DNA of 64,000 bases from Actinomycetota bacterium (GCA_003598015.1 QZKE01000066.1:17184-81183), one strand, 5' to 3'; positions 11,432-20,039 are shown, numbered from the stretch's first letter. Notes: a model not told the origin generated them from the sequence alone. Made by a program: numbers and translations.

Positions 11432-12885
11432 GCGGGTTAGAGGTAGTAATCGGCCTGGAGATACATGCCGAGCTCAAGACCCTCTCCAAGATGTTCTGCT
11501 CCTGTGACGCTTCCTTTGGAGGAGAACCGAACTCTCGAACCTGCCCGGTATGCCTGGGGCTCCCCGGAGTCCTGCCGGTGCTCAACCGCAAGGCGGTGGA
11601 ACTGGCGACGCGTCTGGCGCTGGCTCTGCATTGCGATATAGCTCCTTACAGTATCTTCCACCGCAAAAACTATTTCTATCCCGATATGCCCAAGAATTTT
11701 CAGATATCCCAGTATGACCTGCCGCTGGGGATCGGAGGCTACCTGGACCTGGAGATGGAAGAGGGAAGGGTGCGTGTAGGCATTACACGCGTACACCTGG
11801 AGGAGGATACCGGCAAGACCGTGCACGCCAGCGAGAGCGGGAGGATACACGATTCGGAGTACAGCCTGGAGGACTTCAACCGCGCCGGTGTGCCCCTGCT
11901 GGAGATAGTGACGGAACCCGATATCCGCACGCCTATACAGGCACGTATGTTTATGCAGGAACTGAAGAGCATCATGGAGCACCTGGAGGTGTCGGACTGC
12001 AAGATGGAGGAAGGCAGCCTGCGCTGCGACGCGAACGTATCCCTGCGTCCGCAGGGTTCTCCGCAGCTCGGAGTGAAGGCCGAAGTTAAAAACATGAACT
12101 CGTTTCGGGCCCTCTACCGCGCCCTGGATTACGAGATAATGCGGCAAGGGGATTTGCTGGCCTCGGGAGGAGAGGTGGTACAGGAAACACGGCACTGGGA
12201 CGCGGACTCGGGCGTGACCACGCCGCTGCGTACAAAGGAGTACGCCTACGACTACCGTTATTTCCCCGAACCGGACCTGGTGCCGCTGCAGCTGGACCTC
12301 TCTTTCATCGACGGGGTTCGGGCTGGCCTCCCAGAGCTCCCGTCGCAGAGGAGGAGCCGCTTGCAGGAGGATTTAGGCCTGCCGGAACACGATGCCGGGC
12401 TTCTCACTTCCTCAAAGGCCCTCGCCGACTTCTTCGAGGCCGCGGTGGATGCCGGAGCGGAGCCCAAGGCGGCCAGCAACTGGATGATGGGGGAACTTTC
12501 CGCACACCTCAACGCTCATAATATCGAGATCTCAGAGGTGCCTATAACGCCCGCTCAACTCGCAGCCATGATCGCACTGATCGATAAGGGGGTTATCAGC
12601 GGCAAGATCGCCAAATCCGTCTTCGAGGCTATGCTGGCAAGCGGCAATGATGCGGAGACCATCGTAAAGGAAAAGGGCATCACCCAGATAAGCGACGAGG
12701 AAGAGCTGGTCAGGCATATAGAGGAGGCGATAAGGGAAAACCCAGCCAGTGTCGAAGATTACCGCAAAGGCAAGGAGAAGGCCCTGGGATTCCTGGTCGG
12801 GCAGGTGATGCGCAAGACCAAAGGTCGGGCTAACCCGCAGCTCGTGAACGAGCTGCTGCGGCGCAGCCTGGAAGGCGAGGGATGA
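11428..12885 (+). CDS. gatB: Asp-tRNA(Asn)/Glu-tRNA(Gln) amidotransferase subunit B
   Basis: This 485-residue protein phosphorylates the misacylated Glu/Asp on the tRNA and transfers the ammonia. GatB signatures are [12 protein letters not shown] at the start, two pairs of zinc-ligand-type cysteines (FCSCD, TCPVC), and HLEEDTGKT. The C-terminal part (from about residue 330) holds the helical and YqeY-like tRNA-binding domains, ending [10 protein letters not shown]. With gltX and a tRNA-Gln gene also in the window, and no glnS seen, the indirect Gln-tRNA route is likely. Normal length. Confidence 0.97.
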   Translation: MSGLEVVIGLEIHAELKTLSKMFCSCDASFGGEPNSRTCPVCLGLPGVLPVLNRKAVELATRLALALHCDIAPYSIFHRKNYFYPDMPKNFQISQYDLPLGIGGYLDLEMEEGRVRVGITRVHLEEDTGKTVHASESGRIHDSEYSLEDFNRAGVPLLEIVTEPDIRTPIQARMFMQELKSIMEHLEVSDCKMEEGSLRCDANVSLRPQGSPQLGVKAEVKNMNSFRALYRALDYEIMRQGDLLASGGEVVQETRHWDADSGVTTPLRTKEYAYDYRYFPEPDLVPLQLDLSFIDGVRAGLPELPSQRRSRLQEDLGLPEHDAGLLTSSKALADFFEAAVDAGAEPKAASNWMMGELSAHLNAHNIEISEVPITPAQLAAMIALIDKGVISGKIAKSVFEAMLASGNDAETIVKEKGITQISDEEELVRHIEEAIRENPASVEDYRKGKEKALGFLVGQVMRKTKGRANPQLVNELLRRSLEGEG

Positions 12886-12917
12886 GAGCCCGATAACGGA
12901 ATGACTGGAGGTAGAAT

Positions 12918-13913
12918 ATGGTAGACGAAGTCCAGAAGACGTGTCCTGGTTGCGGCACGCCTTTAAAGGAGGGAGCATCGTTCTGCACCAATTGCGGCGC
13001 CGCACTGACGGGACCGGAGGCGGCTGCAGCCGCGGCCGCTGCGCCCCCGCCGACGGCGGAAGGACCTCCTCCGGTGCCACCGGCTGCAGCCGGAGCGCCG
13101 CCCGTGCCCCCTGTACCTCAAGCGCCGGTGCCACCGGCGGTGGGAGAAGGTGCCCCCGAGGCACCCATGCCCGGAATAGCCCCGATGGTGCCGCCCAAAC
13201 GCAGCAAGGCGCCACTGGTAGTGGGCGTCATCGGCGGTATCCTGGTCGTGGCGGGCATCGTGGTGCTGGTGCTGTGGCTCGCCGTATGGAAGGACGGTGG
13301 TGGGGGAGGCGCCGGTGACCCCATAGACCTGGCGGAGCAATACATCAACGCCATGGAGAAGGGGGATGCAGACGCCTATTTCGCATGCTTTGAGCCCGAG
13401 TTCTTCTCCATGGAGGACAATCCCCTCATGGAGGAGATGGGCATGGATGTCAAGGAACTGATCGAGATGACCTTCGACATCGCCGAGATAAAGTTCGACG
13501 ACTACGCCCTGGAGCTGGAATCCGAGCAGGGGAACAAGGCCACGGTAGTGACCACCTCCGGGAACCTGTCCATCTCGAGCATGGGTTTCGAGCAGGAATA
13601 CGACCTGGCGGAAGAGCCCATGGTCTTCGAGATGATCAAGAAGAACGGCAGGTGGTACCTGAGCGATGACCCCATGCCGGGTTCCATGGGAGGCGATATG
13701 GATCTCGAGGACCTCAACATAGAGGACCTCGACCTGGAGGACCTGGACCAACTCATACCCGAGGATCTCAACATGGAGGACTTCGAGAATATGTTTCCCG
13801 AGGACCTCAACCTGGAGGACCTGGAGAATATGAGCGAGGAGGACATCAACCAGCTCCTCGAGGAACTGGAGAAGTTGATGGAGGATATGCCCACCGAGGG
13901 GAATAGCACCTGA
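12918..13913 (+). CDS. Zinc-ribbon, single-pass membrane protein with acidic repeat tail
   Basis: This 331-residue protein starts with a zinc ribbon (Cys9, Cys12, Cys23, Cys26), followed by an Ala/Pro-rich linker (about residues 33-90) and one membrane helix (about 97-121). The outer part begins DLAEQYINAMEKGDADAYFACFEP, a pattern seen in DUF4878/NTF2-like lipoprotein domains. The last 90 residues are an acidic leucine repeat (DLEDLNIEDLDLEDLD and similar, period about 5 and 10). The topology suggests a cytoplasmic ribbon and an external domain. The function is unknown. It is followed by a strong terminator. Confidence 0.75.
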   Translation: MVDEVQKTCPGCGTPLKEGASFCTNCGAALTGPEAAAAAAAAPPPTAEGPPPVPPAAAGAPPVPPVPQAPVPPAVGEGAPEAPMPGIAPMVPPKRSKAPLVVGVIGGILVVAGIVVLVLWLAVWKDGGGGGAGDPIDLAEQYINAMEKGDADAYFACFEPEFFSMEDNPLMEEMGMDVKELIEMTFDIAEIKFDDYALELESEQGNKATVVTTSGNLSISSMGFEQEYDLAEEPMVFEMIKKNGRWYLSDDPMPGSMGGDMDLEDLNIEDLDLEDLDQLIPEDLNMEDFENMFPEDLNLEDLENMSEEDINQLLEELEKLMEDMPTEGNST

Positions 13914-13955
13914 TAGCTGTGGGCAGCTCCGGGTGAGTATCTAGTAGAGGACGGG

Positions 13956-13984
13956 AAAGGCGGAGGCGAGAACCTCCGCCTTTT
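13956..13984 (+). terminator. Rho-independent terminator
   Basis: The stem GGCGGAGG / CCTCCGCC (13959-13966 and 13973-13980) with a 6-nt loop is extended by AAA/TTT pairs and followed by TTTTCG. It lies between the zinc-ribbon gene and the convergent gcvH, and may serve both. Confidence 0.8.
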
Positions 13985-14004
13985 CGTGCTTTGCTCTTTA
14001 CGTC

Positions 14005-14394
14005 TCAGGCCTCGGCTACCAGCTTCTCGTAGGCGGCGGCGTCCATGAGATCGTCCGCTCCCGAGGGGTCTCCGAGCTCCACCTTGACCATCCACCCCGC
14101 TTCGTAGCAGTCCTCGTTGATGATCTCCGGCGCCTCGACGACTTCCTGGTTGGTCTCGACGATGGTGCCGTTGACCGGGCTGTATACGTCGGAGACGGAC
14201 TTCACGGATTCGATCTCCGCATAGGGCTTGCCGGTTGCGACTTCCGTTCCCGTAGCCGGGAGTTCGAGGAAGACGATCTCTCCAAGCTGGTCCTGGGCGT
14301 AATAGGTTATTCCCAGGGTGGCGATGTTGCCATCGATCCGGGCCCAGCAGTGCTCTTCATGATACTTGAGGTCATCAGGGTACATGTGCTTCAC
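14005..14394 (-). CDS. gcvH: Glycine cleavage system H protein
   Basis: This 129-residue lipoyl carrier shuttles the aminomethyl group in glycine cleavage or synthesis. The lipoylation motif is ESVKSVSDVYSPVNG with Lys65 as the lipoyl lysine; EEHCWARIDGN and the late AGWMVKVEL segment are also typical. It is downstream of lpdA on the same strand by 64 bp, so the H and L components are probably co-transcribed. gcvT and gcvP are not in the window. The start is ATG behind GGAGGTGA. Confidence 0.96.
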   Translation of the reverse strand: MKHMYPDDLKYHEEHCWARIDGNIATLGITYYAQDQLGEIVFLELPATGTEVATGKPYAEIESVKSVSDVYSPVNGTIVETNQEVVEAPEIINEDCYEAGWMVKVELGDPSGADDLMDAAAYEKLVAEA

Positions 14395-14458
14395 CTCCAG
14401 GTAGCTCGAACACGACTATGACATAATATCGCAACCGCCAGCGGTGTGCTATACCGCT

Positions 14459-15868
14459 CTATTTTCGCGCCGGGGCCGCATGGATGGCACGGTCATGTGC
14501 AGCTTCAGCCGCTTCCATCACGGCCTCCGCAAGGCTGGGATGGGCGTGTACGGTCCTCCCGAGCTGGCTGGCGGTTATGCCCATCTGTATGGCCAGGGCG
14601 AGCTCGTGGATGAGGTCGGATGCATGAGCACTCATGATCTGGCAACCGATGATCTTATCCGATCCGGCATCCGTAACCAGTTGGATGAAGCCCTGCCCCT
14701 TGCCCATGGCCAGAGCCTTGCCCAGGCCGCCGAACATGAAACGCCCGATGCGGGTCTCTATGCCCCGCTCCTCCGCCTTGGAGGGGGTAAGGCCTACGCT
14801 GGCTATCTCGGGCTCGGTGAAAATGCAGGCGGGTACCACGTTATAATTCATCACCGTATCCATACCCATGGCGTTCTCCGCGGCGCACACACCCTCGAAC
14901 GAGGCGACGTGGGCCAGAAGGATACCGCCGACGACATCGCCGATGGCGTATACGCCGGGTACACTGGTCTCCATGTGTTCGTTGACCAGGATCTCCCCGC
15001 GCTGACCCACCTCGACCCCCACTCCCTCCAGTCCCAGGCCCGCGGAGTTGAGCGACCTGCCTATGGAGACCAGGAGCTTGTCGGCCTCGAGGACATCGCC
15101 GGTGGAGAGCCTTGCCTTAACACCGTCCGCCCGGTATTCAACCATCTCCTCGATGGTGGTCTCGGTGAGGATCTCGATACCCTTCTTGCTCAAGATCCTC
15201 TTCATCTGTTGGGAGACGCGATCATCCTCGGTGGGGAGAATGCGCGGCATGAGCTCTACCATGGTGACCTTGGTGCCCAGGGCGTTGTAGATGGTGGCGA
15301 ATTCAGAGCCCACCACGCCGCTGCCCACGATGATCATGGCCTTGGGTATCTCGGTGAGTTCCAGGCCCTCGGTGGAGGTAAGGATAGCCGGCTGAGCGAA
15401 GTCGAAGGTGGGCAGGCGTGCCGGCTCCGAGCCCGTGGCCAGGATCACCTTCTCGGTTTCGATGAACTTCTCGCCCTCTTCCGTCTCCACCTTCACCTGG
15501 CCGGGCGAAGCGAGGCTGGCCGTTCCCTGTACGAAATCGACCTTATTGGCCTTGAGGAGCTGCGCGATACCGTTGCGCAGCTGCGCGCTTATCTTCTCCT
15601 TGCGCTCCACCATGGCCTTGAGGTCGGGAACCGGGTCCGAGACTTTGATGCCGTATTCCTCGGCATCTTTGATGGTCTCCAGCGCTTCCGCGCAAGCGAG
15701 CAGGGCTTTGGTTGGTATGCAGCCCCAGTTGAGGCAGGTACCGCCCAGCAGGTTCTTCTCGACCAGCACAACCTCGCCGCCCAGCTGGGCCGCCCTGATG
15801 GCTGCCACGTAGCCTCCCGGTCCGGCTCCTACGACGACCAGCTTGGCTTTCTGCGTTTCTGCTGCCAT
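14459..15868 (-). CDS. lpdA: Dihydrolipoyl dehydrogenase
   Basis: This 469-residue flavoprotein re-oxidises dihydrolipoyl groups with NAD+. It has the FAD-binding GAGPGGYVAA motif at the N-terminus, the redox-active disulfide in GGTCLNWGCIPTK, an NAD-binding GSGVVGSEFA, the FAD-binding YAIGDVVGG, and the C-terminal HAHPSLAEAV with the active-site His. It precedes gcvH, so it most likely serves the glycine cleavage complex, though it could also serve oxo-acid dehydrogenases. It has a good GGAGGAG ribosome site. Confidence 0.97.
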   Translation of the reverse strand: MAAETQKAKLVVVGAGPGGYVAAIRAAQLGGEVVLVEKNLLGGTCLNWGCIPTKALLACAEALETIKDAEEYGIKVSDPVPDLKAMVERKEKISAQLRNGIAQLLKANKVDFVQGTASLASPGQVKVETEEGEKFIETEKVILATGSEPARLPTFDFAQPAILTSTEGLELTEIPKAMIIVGSGVVGSEFATIYNALGTKVTMVELMPRILPTEDDRVSQQMKRILSKKGIEILTETTIEEMVEYRADGVKARLSTGDVLEADKLLVSIGRSLNSAGLGLEGVGVEVGQRGEILVNEHMETSVPGVYAIGDVVGGILLAHVASFEGVCAAENAMGMDTVMNYNVVPACIFTEPEIASVGLTPSKAEERGIETRIGRFMFGGLGKALAMGKGQGFIQLVTDAGSDKIIGCQIMSAHASDLIHELALAIQMGITASQLGRTVHAHPSLAEAVMEAAEAAHDRAIHAAPARK

Positions 15869-16233
15869 GTCTCCTCCTTCGGACTATTCTGCGATTCCGC
15901 GGGTTTACATCGATGGCCTGTGGGCATACTTGGCGTGATCCCGTGCCCAGGATATTTTATCATCATCCGAGCACACGGGGTTCTTTTTCCTGCATGGTTG
16001 CGCAGATAACCGGTTATCCCCTGGCTATGTTCCCGGTCAAGGCGCCTGGTCTGTTTTTTACTTCAGATTCAAGCCTTCAGACTCAAGGCTGGGGGGGTTT
16101 TGCGAAAACTCATTTTGTGGTGAATAATGATAGCCGTGAATCGCTGAGCGCATATGCCGCAAGACGATGAATAGACTCTTCCAGCAGCACCGATATATAT
16201 ACGCAAGAGACATGATGAGGAGAGGACCGGGCC
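15869..16233. other. Divergent intergenic region lpdA / leuC-like
   Basis: These 365 bp lie between two divergent genes and must hold both promoters. The most distinct element is a perfect 14-bp palindrome at 16005-16018. I searched by eye for a T-box or a leader peptide rich in branched-chain codons before the leuC-like gene and found neither. Nothing else clear is present. Confidence 0.5.
16005..16018. promoter_or_regulatory. Perfect 14-bp palindrome, possible operator
   Basis: GATAACCGGTTATC reads identically on both strands and lies between the divergent lpdA and leuC-like genes, 136 bp from lpdA and 215 bp from the leuC-like start. The size and symmetry suit a dimeric repressor site, but no regulator is known for it. 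Confidence 0.35.
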
Positions 16234-17487
16234 ATGGGCATGACCATAGCCGAGAAGATATTCTCCAACCACTGTGGCCGCGAAGTGCGGGCGGGCGAGC
16301 TCGTCGTCACGGAGGTGGACTTCATGATGGGCCAGGATGGCACCTCCCCCCTGGCTATCAAGGCCTTTCGCGAGCTCGGCGGCGAGAGGGTGCTGGATCC
16401 CTCCCGCGTTGCGCTGGTCATCGATCACAGCGCTCCCAGCCCGCTGGAGGGCGTCTCCAACCTCCATACCCTGATGCGCTCCTTCGCGGCGGAGCATGGG
16501 ATCGGGATCTTCGACATAGGCTGCGGCGTCTGCCACTGCCTCCTCCCCGAGCAGGGCCTGGTCGCGCCGGGGGACATAGTTATTGGAGCGGACTCCCATA
16601 CCACCACCTACGGGGCCGTCAACGCCTTCTCGACCGGGGTGGGTTCCACGGACCTGGCCGCGGCGATGCTCACCGGAAGGCTGTGGTTCAAGGTGCCGCA
16701 TACCCTGCGCCTGGAGCTGCGGGGCACGCTTCCCATCGGGGTCTACTCCAAAGACGTCGCTCTTTACCTCGCGGGCAGGATCACCGCGGACGGAGCGACC
16801 TACATGGCGGTGGAATACGGGGGTGAGCTCATCACCTCGCTCAGCGTCGAGGCGCGCTTCACAATATCCAACATGGCGGTGGAGATGGGGGCGAAGGCCG
16901 GCCTCATGGAGGCCGACGCAAAAACGCTGGAGTGGGTCTCCGGACGTGTCACGCGTCCCTTCAATCCGGCGGCTCCCGACCGCGGCGCCGATTACGCGGA
17001 GGTGATGGAATTCGCACTGGATGGCCTCCCACCCCAGGTTGCCGAGCCGCACTGCGTGGACAGCGTAAAGCCGGTGGAGGAGTTGGAGGGCATACCTGTC
17101 CAGGAAGCGGTCATCGGGACCTGTACCAATGGCCGCCTCGAGGATCTGGAGGTGGCGGCACGTATCCTGTCCGGCAGGAGGGTCAGCCCCGAGGTGCGTC
17201 TCATTGTGGCGCCGGCCTCCCGCAGGGTGCTCATGCAAGGTATGGAGAAAGGTATAGTGCAGAGGCTGATAGAGGCGGGAGCGGTGTTCGTAGCCCCGGG
17301 CTGCGGGCCCTGTGTGGGCACGCATAACGGCGTGCCCTCGGATGGGGAGCGGGTCATTTCCACGGCAAACCGTAACTTCAAGGGGCGCATGGGGAACGCA
17401 AACGCTTTCATCTACCTGGCCAGCCCGGCCACGGTTGCGGCGAGCGCGGTGGCCGGAAAGATAACCGACCCCCGCCGCATGCTGTAA
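16234..17487 (+). CDS. Aconitase-superfamily hydro-lyase, large subunit (LeuC-type; candidate aconitase)
   Basis: This 417-residue protein is a LeuC/homoaconitase-type large subunit. The three [4Fe-4S] cysteines are visible in IGTCTNGR and PGCGPCVG, and GADSHTTTYGAVNAFSTGVG is the catalytic-site hallmark. It is followed by its small subunit (25 bp gap) and an isocitrate dehydrogenase gene, and is one of two LeuCD pairs in the window. Because the paired dehydrogenase carries isocitrate-specific residues, I infer that this pair isomerises citrate to isocitrate. Homoaconitase or 2,3-dimethylmalate dehydratase activity are alternatives. The family assignment is firm; the substrate is not. Confidence 0.88.
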   Translation: MGMTIAEKIFSNHCGREVRAGELVVTEVDFMMGQDGTSPLAIKAFRELGGERVLDPSRVALVIDHSAPSPLEGVSNLHTLMRSFAAEHGIGIFDIGCGVCHCLLPEQGLVAPGDIVIGADSHTTTYGAVNAFSTGVGSTDLAAAMLTGRLWFKVPHTLRLELRGTLPIGVYSKDVALYLAGRITADGATYMAVEYGGELITSLSVEARFTISNMAVEMGAKAGLMEADAKTLEWVSGRVTRPFNPAAPDRGADYAEVMEFALDGLPPQVAEPHCVDSVKPVEELEGIPVQEAVIGTCTNGRLEDLEVAARILSGRRVSPEVRLIVAPASRRVLMQGMEKGIVQRLIEAGAVFVAPGCGPCVGTHNGVPSDGERVISTANRNFKGRMGNANAFIYLASPATVAASAVAGKITDPRRML

Positions 17488-17512
17488 GGGCGGGATCGGA
17501 GGACGGAGTCAC

Positions 17513-18022
17513 ATGGAAGAGGGAATGGTGTTGAGGGGCAAGGCCCATGTCTTTGGAGATGATGTGAACACCGATTACATCATCTCGGGCAAGTACAAGT
17601 TCAAGACCCTGGACATGGACGAGCTGGCCTGCCATTGCATGGAGGATCTGGATCCGGATTTCAACCAGAGGGTAAGGCCGGGTGATTTCATCGTAGCCGG
17701 CGGTAATTTCGGCTGCGGCTCCTCGCGGGAGCAGGCACCGCTGGTCATCAAGCATGCCGGCGTGAGTGCCGTACTGGCACGCTCCTTCGCACGCATCTTC
17801 TTCCGCAATGCCATCAACAAGGGGTTGCCTGTCGTGGAATGCGATACATCGCAGATAGTGGATGGGGACGAACTGGAGATAAACCTGGGGGCGGGGAAAG
17901 TAACCGACCTGACACGCGGCACCGAGATGGATATAATCCCGTTACCCGTGGTGATGATGGAGATAATAAGAGAGGGCGGGCTCATCGATTACCTGAAAAA
18001 ACACGGAGGATTCAGACTATGA
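17513..18022 (+). CDS. Aconitase-superfamily hydro-lyase, small subunit (LeuD-type)
   Basis: This 169-residue small subunit has the swivelling-domain motifs [23 protein letters not shown] and [15 protein letters not shown]. The substrate loop reads GKYKFKTLD, whereas the second LeuD in this window reads ARHLALKD. This difference in the recognition loop supports a substrate other than isopropylmalate. It overlaps the isocitrate dehydrogenase start by 4 bp, so production is coupled. Good ribosome site CGGAGGACGGAG. Confidence 0.88.
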   Translation: MEEGMVLRGKAHVFGDDVNTDYIISGKYKFKTLDMDELACHCMEDLDPDFNQRVRPGDFIVAGGNFGCGSSREQAPLVIKHAGVSAVLARSFARIFFRNAINKGLPVVECDTSQIVDGDELEINLGAGKVTDLTRGTEMDIIPLPVVMMEIIREGGLIDYLKKHGGFRL

Positions 18023-19014
18023 AGAAGGTCACACTCATACCCGGAGACGGGATAGGCCCCGAGATCGTAGAAGCCTGCCGCAGGATCGTCGAGGCAGTGG
18101 GGGTCGAGATCGCATGGGACTTGCAGGAGGCGGGGGCCGACGTGATGGAAAAATACGGCACACCCCTGCCGACACACGTCCTCGACTCGATCCGTGCCAA
18201 CAAGGTGGCCATGAAGGGCCCCATCACCACACCGGTGGGCTCCGGGTTCCGCAGCATCAACGTCGCCCTGCGCAAGGAACTCGACCTCTATGCCAACCTG
18301 CGCCCGGCCAGGAGCATAGAGGGAGTGCGTTCCCCCTACAGGGATATCGACCTGGTGGTGGTGAGGGAAAATACCGAAGACCTGTATGCGGGCATCGAGC
18401 GCCAGGTCGACGAGGATACGGCGGAGAGCATAAAACTCATAACCCGCGGTGCATCCGAGCGTATCTGCCGTTTCGCCTTCGAGTATGCACGGCGGGAGGG
18501 ACGGCGCAAGGTTACAGCGGTGCACAAGGCGAATATCCTCAAGTTCACCGACGGCATGTTCCTGGAGGTGGCGCGCAAGGTGGCGCAGGATTTTCCGGAT
18601 ATCGAGTTCGAGGACCGCATCGTGGATAATATGGCCATGCAACTGGTGCAGAAACCGCATATCTATGATGTGCTGGTCCTCCCCAACCTCTATGGGGATA
18701 TCATCTCCGACCTGTGCGCCGGCCTGGTGGGTGGGCTTGGGGTCGCACCCAGCGCCAATATAGGCGACGAGATACAGGTCTTCGAACCGGTGCACGGCAG
18801 CGCCCCCAAATATACCGGCATGAATAAGGTCAATCCCACCGCCCAGATCCTCACGGGTGTACTCATGCTGCATTACATCGGGGAGGAAGAGGCGGCGAAC
18901 CGCATCTACGACGCGACCACGGCGGTGATCGCGGAAGGCAAGACCGTAACCTACGACCTGGGCGGCGAGGCCGGTACCTCCGATATGGCCGACGCCATTA
19001 TCGCCAAGCTGTGA
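18019..19014 (+). CDS. icd: Isocitrate dehydrogenase (short, IDH3-like)
   Basis: This 331-residue beta-decarboxylating dehydrogenase begins [10 protein letters not shown]. The substrate segment RSINVALRK puts Ser79, Asn81 and Arg85 in the spacing of E. coli IDH Ser113, Asn115 and Arg119, the residues that read the isocitrate gamma-carboxylate. The cofactor segment [10 protein letters not shown] (Lys264, Tyr265, Val271) matches the NADP-selecting Lys344, Tyr345, Val351 of E. coli IDH, although the length is closer to NAD-linked IDH3. It probably makes 2-oxoglutarate for glutamate synthesis. Homoisocitrate dehydrogenase is a weaker alternative. The start at 18019 overlaps the upstream gene by 4 bp. 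Confidence 0.85.
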   Translation: MKKVTLIPGDGIGPEIVEACRRIVEAVGVEIAWDLQEAGADVMEKYGTPLPTHVLDSIRANKVAMKGPITTPVGSGFRSINVALRKELDLYANLRPARSIEGVRSPYRDIDLVVVRENTEDLYAGIERQVDEDTAESIKLITRGASERICRFAFEYARREGRRKVTAVHKANILKFTDGMFLEVARKVAQDFPDIEFEDRIVDNMAMQLVQKPHIYDVLVLPNLYGDIISDLCAGLVGGLGVAPSANIGDEIQVFEPVHGSAPKYTGMNKVNPTAQILTGVLMLHYIGEEEAANRIYDATTAVIAEGKTVTYDLGGEAGTSDMADAIIAKL

Positions 19015-19088
19015 GCAAGAACACCCCATCCGTCTGAGCAACTACATTCGATAGCCTGCATCGCGAAAGCGATTGTGCCGTCTTCGGC

Positions 19089-19293
19089 ACAACGGTGCCA
19101 GTCGCCAGTCCCGGCGAAGCCGGGCCTGGCCTGGCACGAGTACGCTGCGGAGAAATATCACAACGGTGACAGTCGCCAGTCCCGGCGAAGCCGGGCCTGG
19201 CCTGGCACGAGTACGCTGCGGAGAAATATCACAACGGTGCCAGTCGCCAGTCCCCGCGAAGCCGGACCTGGCCTGGCACGAGTACGCTGCGGA
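19089..19293. repeat. 71-bp direct tandem repeat, about 2.9 copies
   Basis: Copies begin at 19089, 19160 and 19231, each with ACAACGGTG; the third stops at about 19293. Copies differ at only a few positions. Each unit carries a short hairpin (CCCGGCGAAGCCGGG in the first two) and the phrase CCTGGCCTGGCACGAGTACG. The unit length is not a multiple of three, arguing against a protein repeat. It could be a recent duplication or a regulatory or structural array. Confidence 0.85.
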
Positions 19294-19348
19294 AATGAGA
19301 CGAAGTGCGCGCGCCCGCCGAGGCCTCCGGCGCGGAGAACATATATAG

Positions 19349-19391
19349 ACATATGCCCATAAAGGGTATAACATAGGTTATGGGCATATGT
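19349..19391. promoter_or_regulatory. Inverted repeat with 14-bp arms upstream of the DUF5320 pair
   Basis: The left arm ACATATGCCCATAA (19349-19362) and right arm TTATGGGCATATGT (19378-19391) are perfect complements with a 15-bp AT-rich spacer. The right arm ends 25 bp before the ATG of the first small gene. Being A/T-rich and upstream, it looks like an operator rather than a terminator. Confidence 0.5.
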
Positions 19392-19416
19392 TCGTATAGA
19401 TACGGGAGGTGAGCAG

Positions 19417-19686
19417 ATGCCGCAGAGAGGAAGAGGAGGGCCTGATTTCAAAAACAGGCCTGGAGGAGGAAGGGGTAACCCCTACCCGTACTGCCGCCGT
19501 TATCCGGGTCTGCCGAGACGCTGGTGGACTTGTCCATCGTACCGTTCTCCTACGGGAATGTACCCTGATGCCTATACGGCAGGCGCCTGGCCGGGTCACA
19601 ATATCGGCTTTTGGCGGGGGGCGCCAGAAGGGGCTGCAATCATAGGCGGTCGGGATGGCACCGGCGGCGGTCTACGAAGGGTGTAG
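19417..19686 (+). CDS. Small Gly/Arg/Pro/Tyr-rich protein (DUF5320-like)
   Basis: This 89-residue protein begins MPQRGRGGPDF and is rich in Gly, Arg, Pro, Tyr and Trp (for example RRYPGLPRRWW), with two cysteines. Such composition is typical of DUF5320-type small proteins of anaerobes, often found near NifX/dinitrogenase-cofactor-like genes. It has a clear GGGAGGTGAG ribosome site. It lies 34 bp before a second protein of the same kind that has the coiled-coil tail this one lacks. Function unknown. Confidence 0.6.
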   Translation: MPQRGRGGPDFKNRPGGGRGNPYPYCRRYPGLPRRWWTCPSYRSPTGMYPDAYTAGAWPGHNIGFWRGAPEGAAIIGGRDGTGGGLRRV

Positions 19687-19720
19687 AAAAAAGACGTTCA
19701 TAGAGAAAGGAGGGTCGCCG

Positions 19721-20026
19721 GTGGGAGGATATGGCAACCGCAACATGTATTACGCCACCGGGCAGCCGGGATGGATGAGACTCGGGTACAGCCCGGGATG
19801 GCGGGGGCGCAGCCCGAGCGGTCTGGGACCTTGTGCGGAGTACCTGACCACGGGGCGCTGGCCTTCCCCCCAGATGCAGCAGGCATTTCAGGCGGGCGCG
19901 GGTGCAGGGACGGCCGCCATGGGGGCGGGCGAGCTGGATTATCTCAAGAGACAGTCGGACTTCCTCTCCCAACAGCTCGATGATATCCGCAAACGCATCG
20001 AGGAACTGGAGAAATCCGGGGAATAA
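19721..20026 (+). CDS. DUF5320-like small protein with C-terminal coiled coil
   Basis: This protein of about 101 residues has a Gly/Tyr/Pro-rich N-terminal half (GYGNRNMYYATGQPGWMR) and a C-terminal helix ELDYLKRQSDFLSQQLDDI followed by RKRIEELEK, the heptad-patterned tail typical of DUF5320. The start is GTG at 19721 behind AGAAAGGAGGG; an upstream in-frame ATG at 19655 has no such site. It is probably co-transcribed with the preceding small gene and followed by a hairpin terminator. Function unknown. Confidence 0.7.
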   Translation: MGGYGNRNMYYATGQPGWMRLGYSPGWRGRSPSGLGPCAEYLTTGRWPSPQMQQAFQAGAGAGTAAMGAGELDYLKRQSDFLSQQLDDIRKRIEELEKSGE

Positions 20027-20039
20027 CCGCTTACAGCCA

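Larger units (their letters stand above)
19015..19416. other. Repeat-rich intergenic region after icd
   Basis: These 402 bp contain, in order, a hairpin GTGCCGTCTTCGGCAC (19075-19090) soon after icd, the 71-bp tandem repeats (19089-19293), a GC-rich stretch and the palindrome at 19349-19391 before the DUF5320-like genes. Several frames are open through the repeats, but they have no ribosome sites and I do not call them genes. Confidence 0.6.

Noticed and set aside
15869..16233. T-box or leader-peptide attenuator before the leuC-like gene
   Set aside because: No T-box consensus and no short ORF rich in Leu, Ile or Val codons was found.
19089..19293. CRISPR array
   Set aside because: The units are directly contiguous with no unique spacers, and no cas genes are present.
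19073..19362. Overlapping open frames through the 71-bp repeats
   Set aside because: The repeat is not a multiple of three, so the peptides change phase between copies; there are no ribosome sites.
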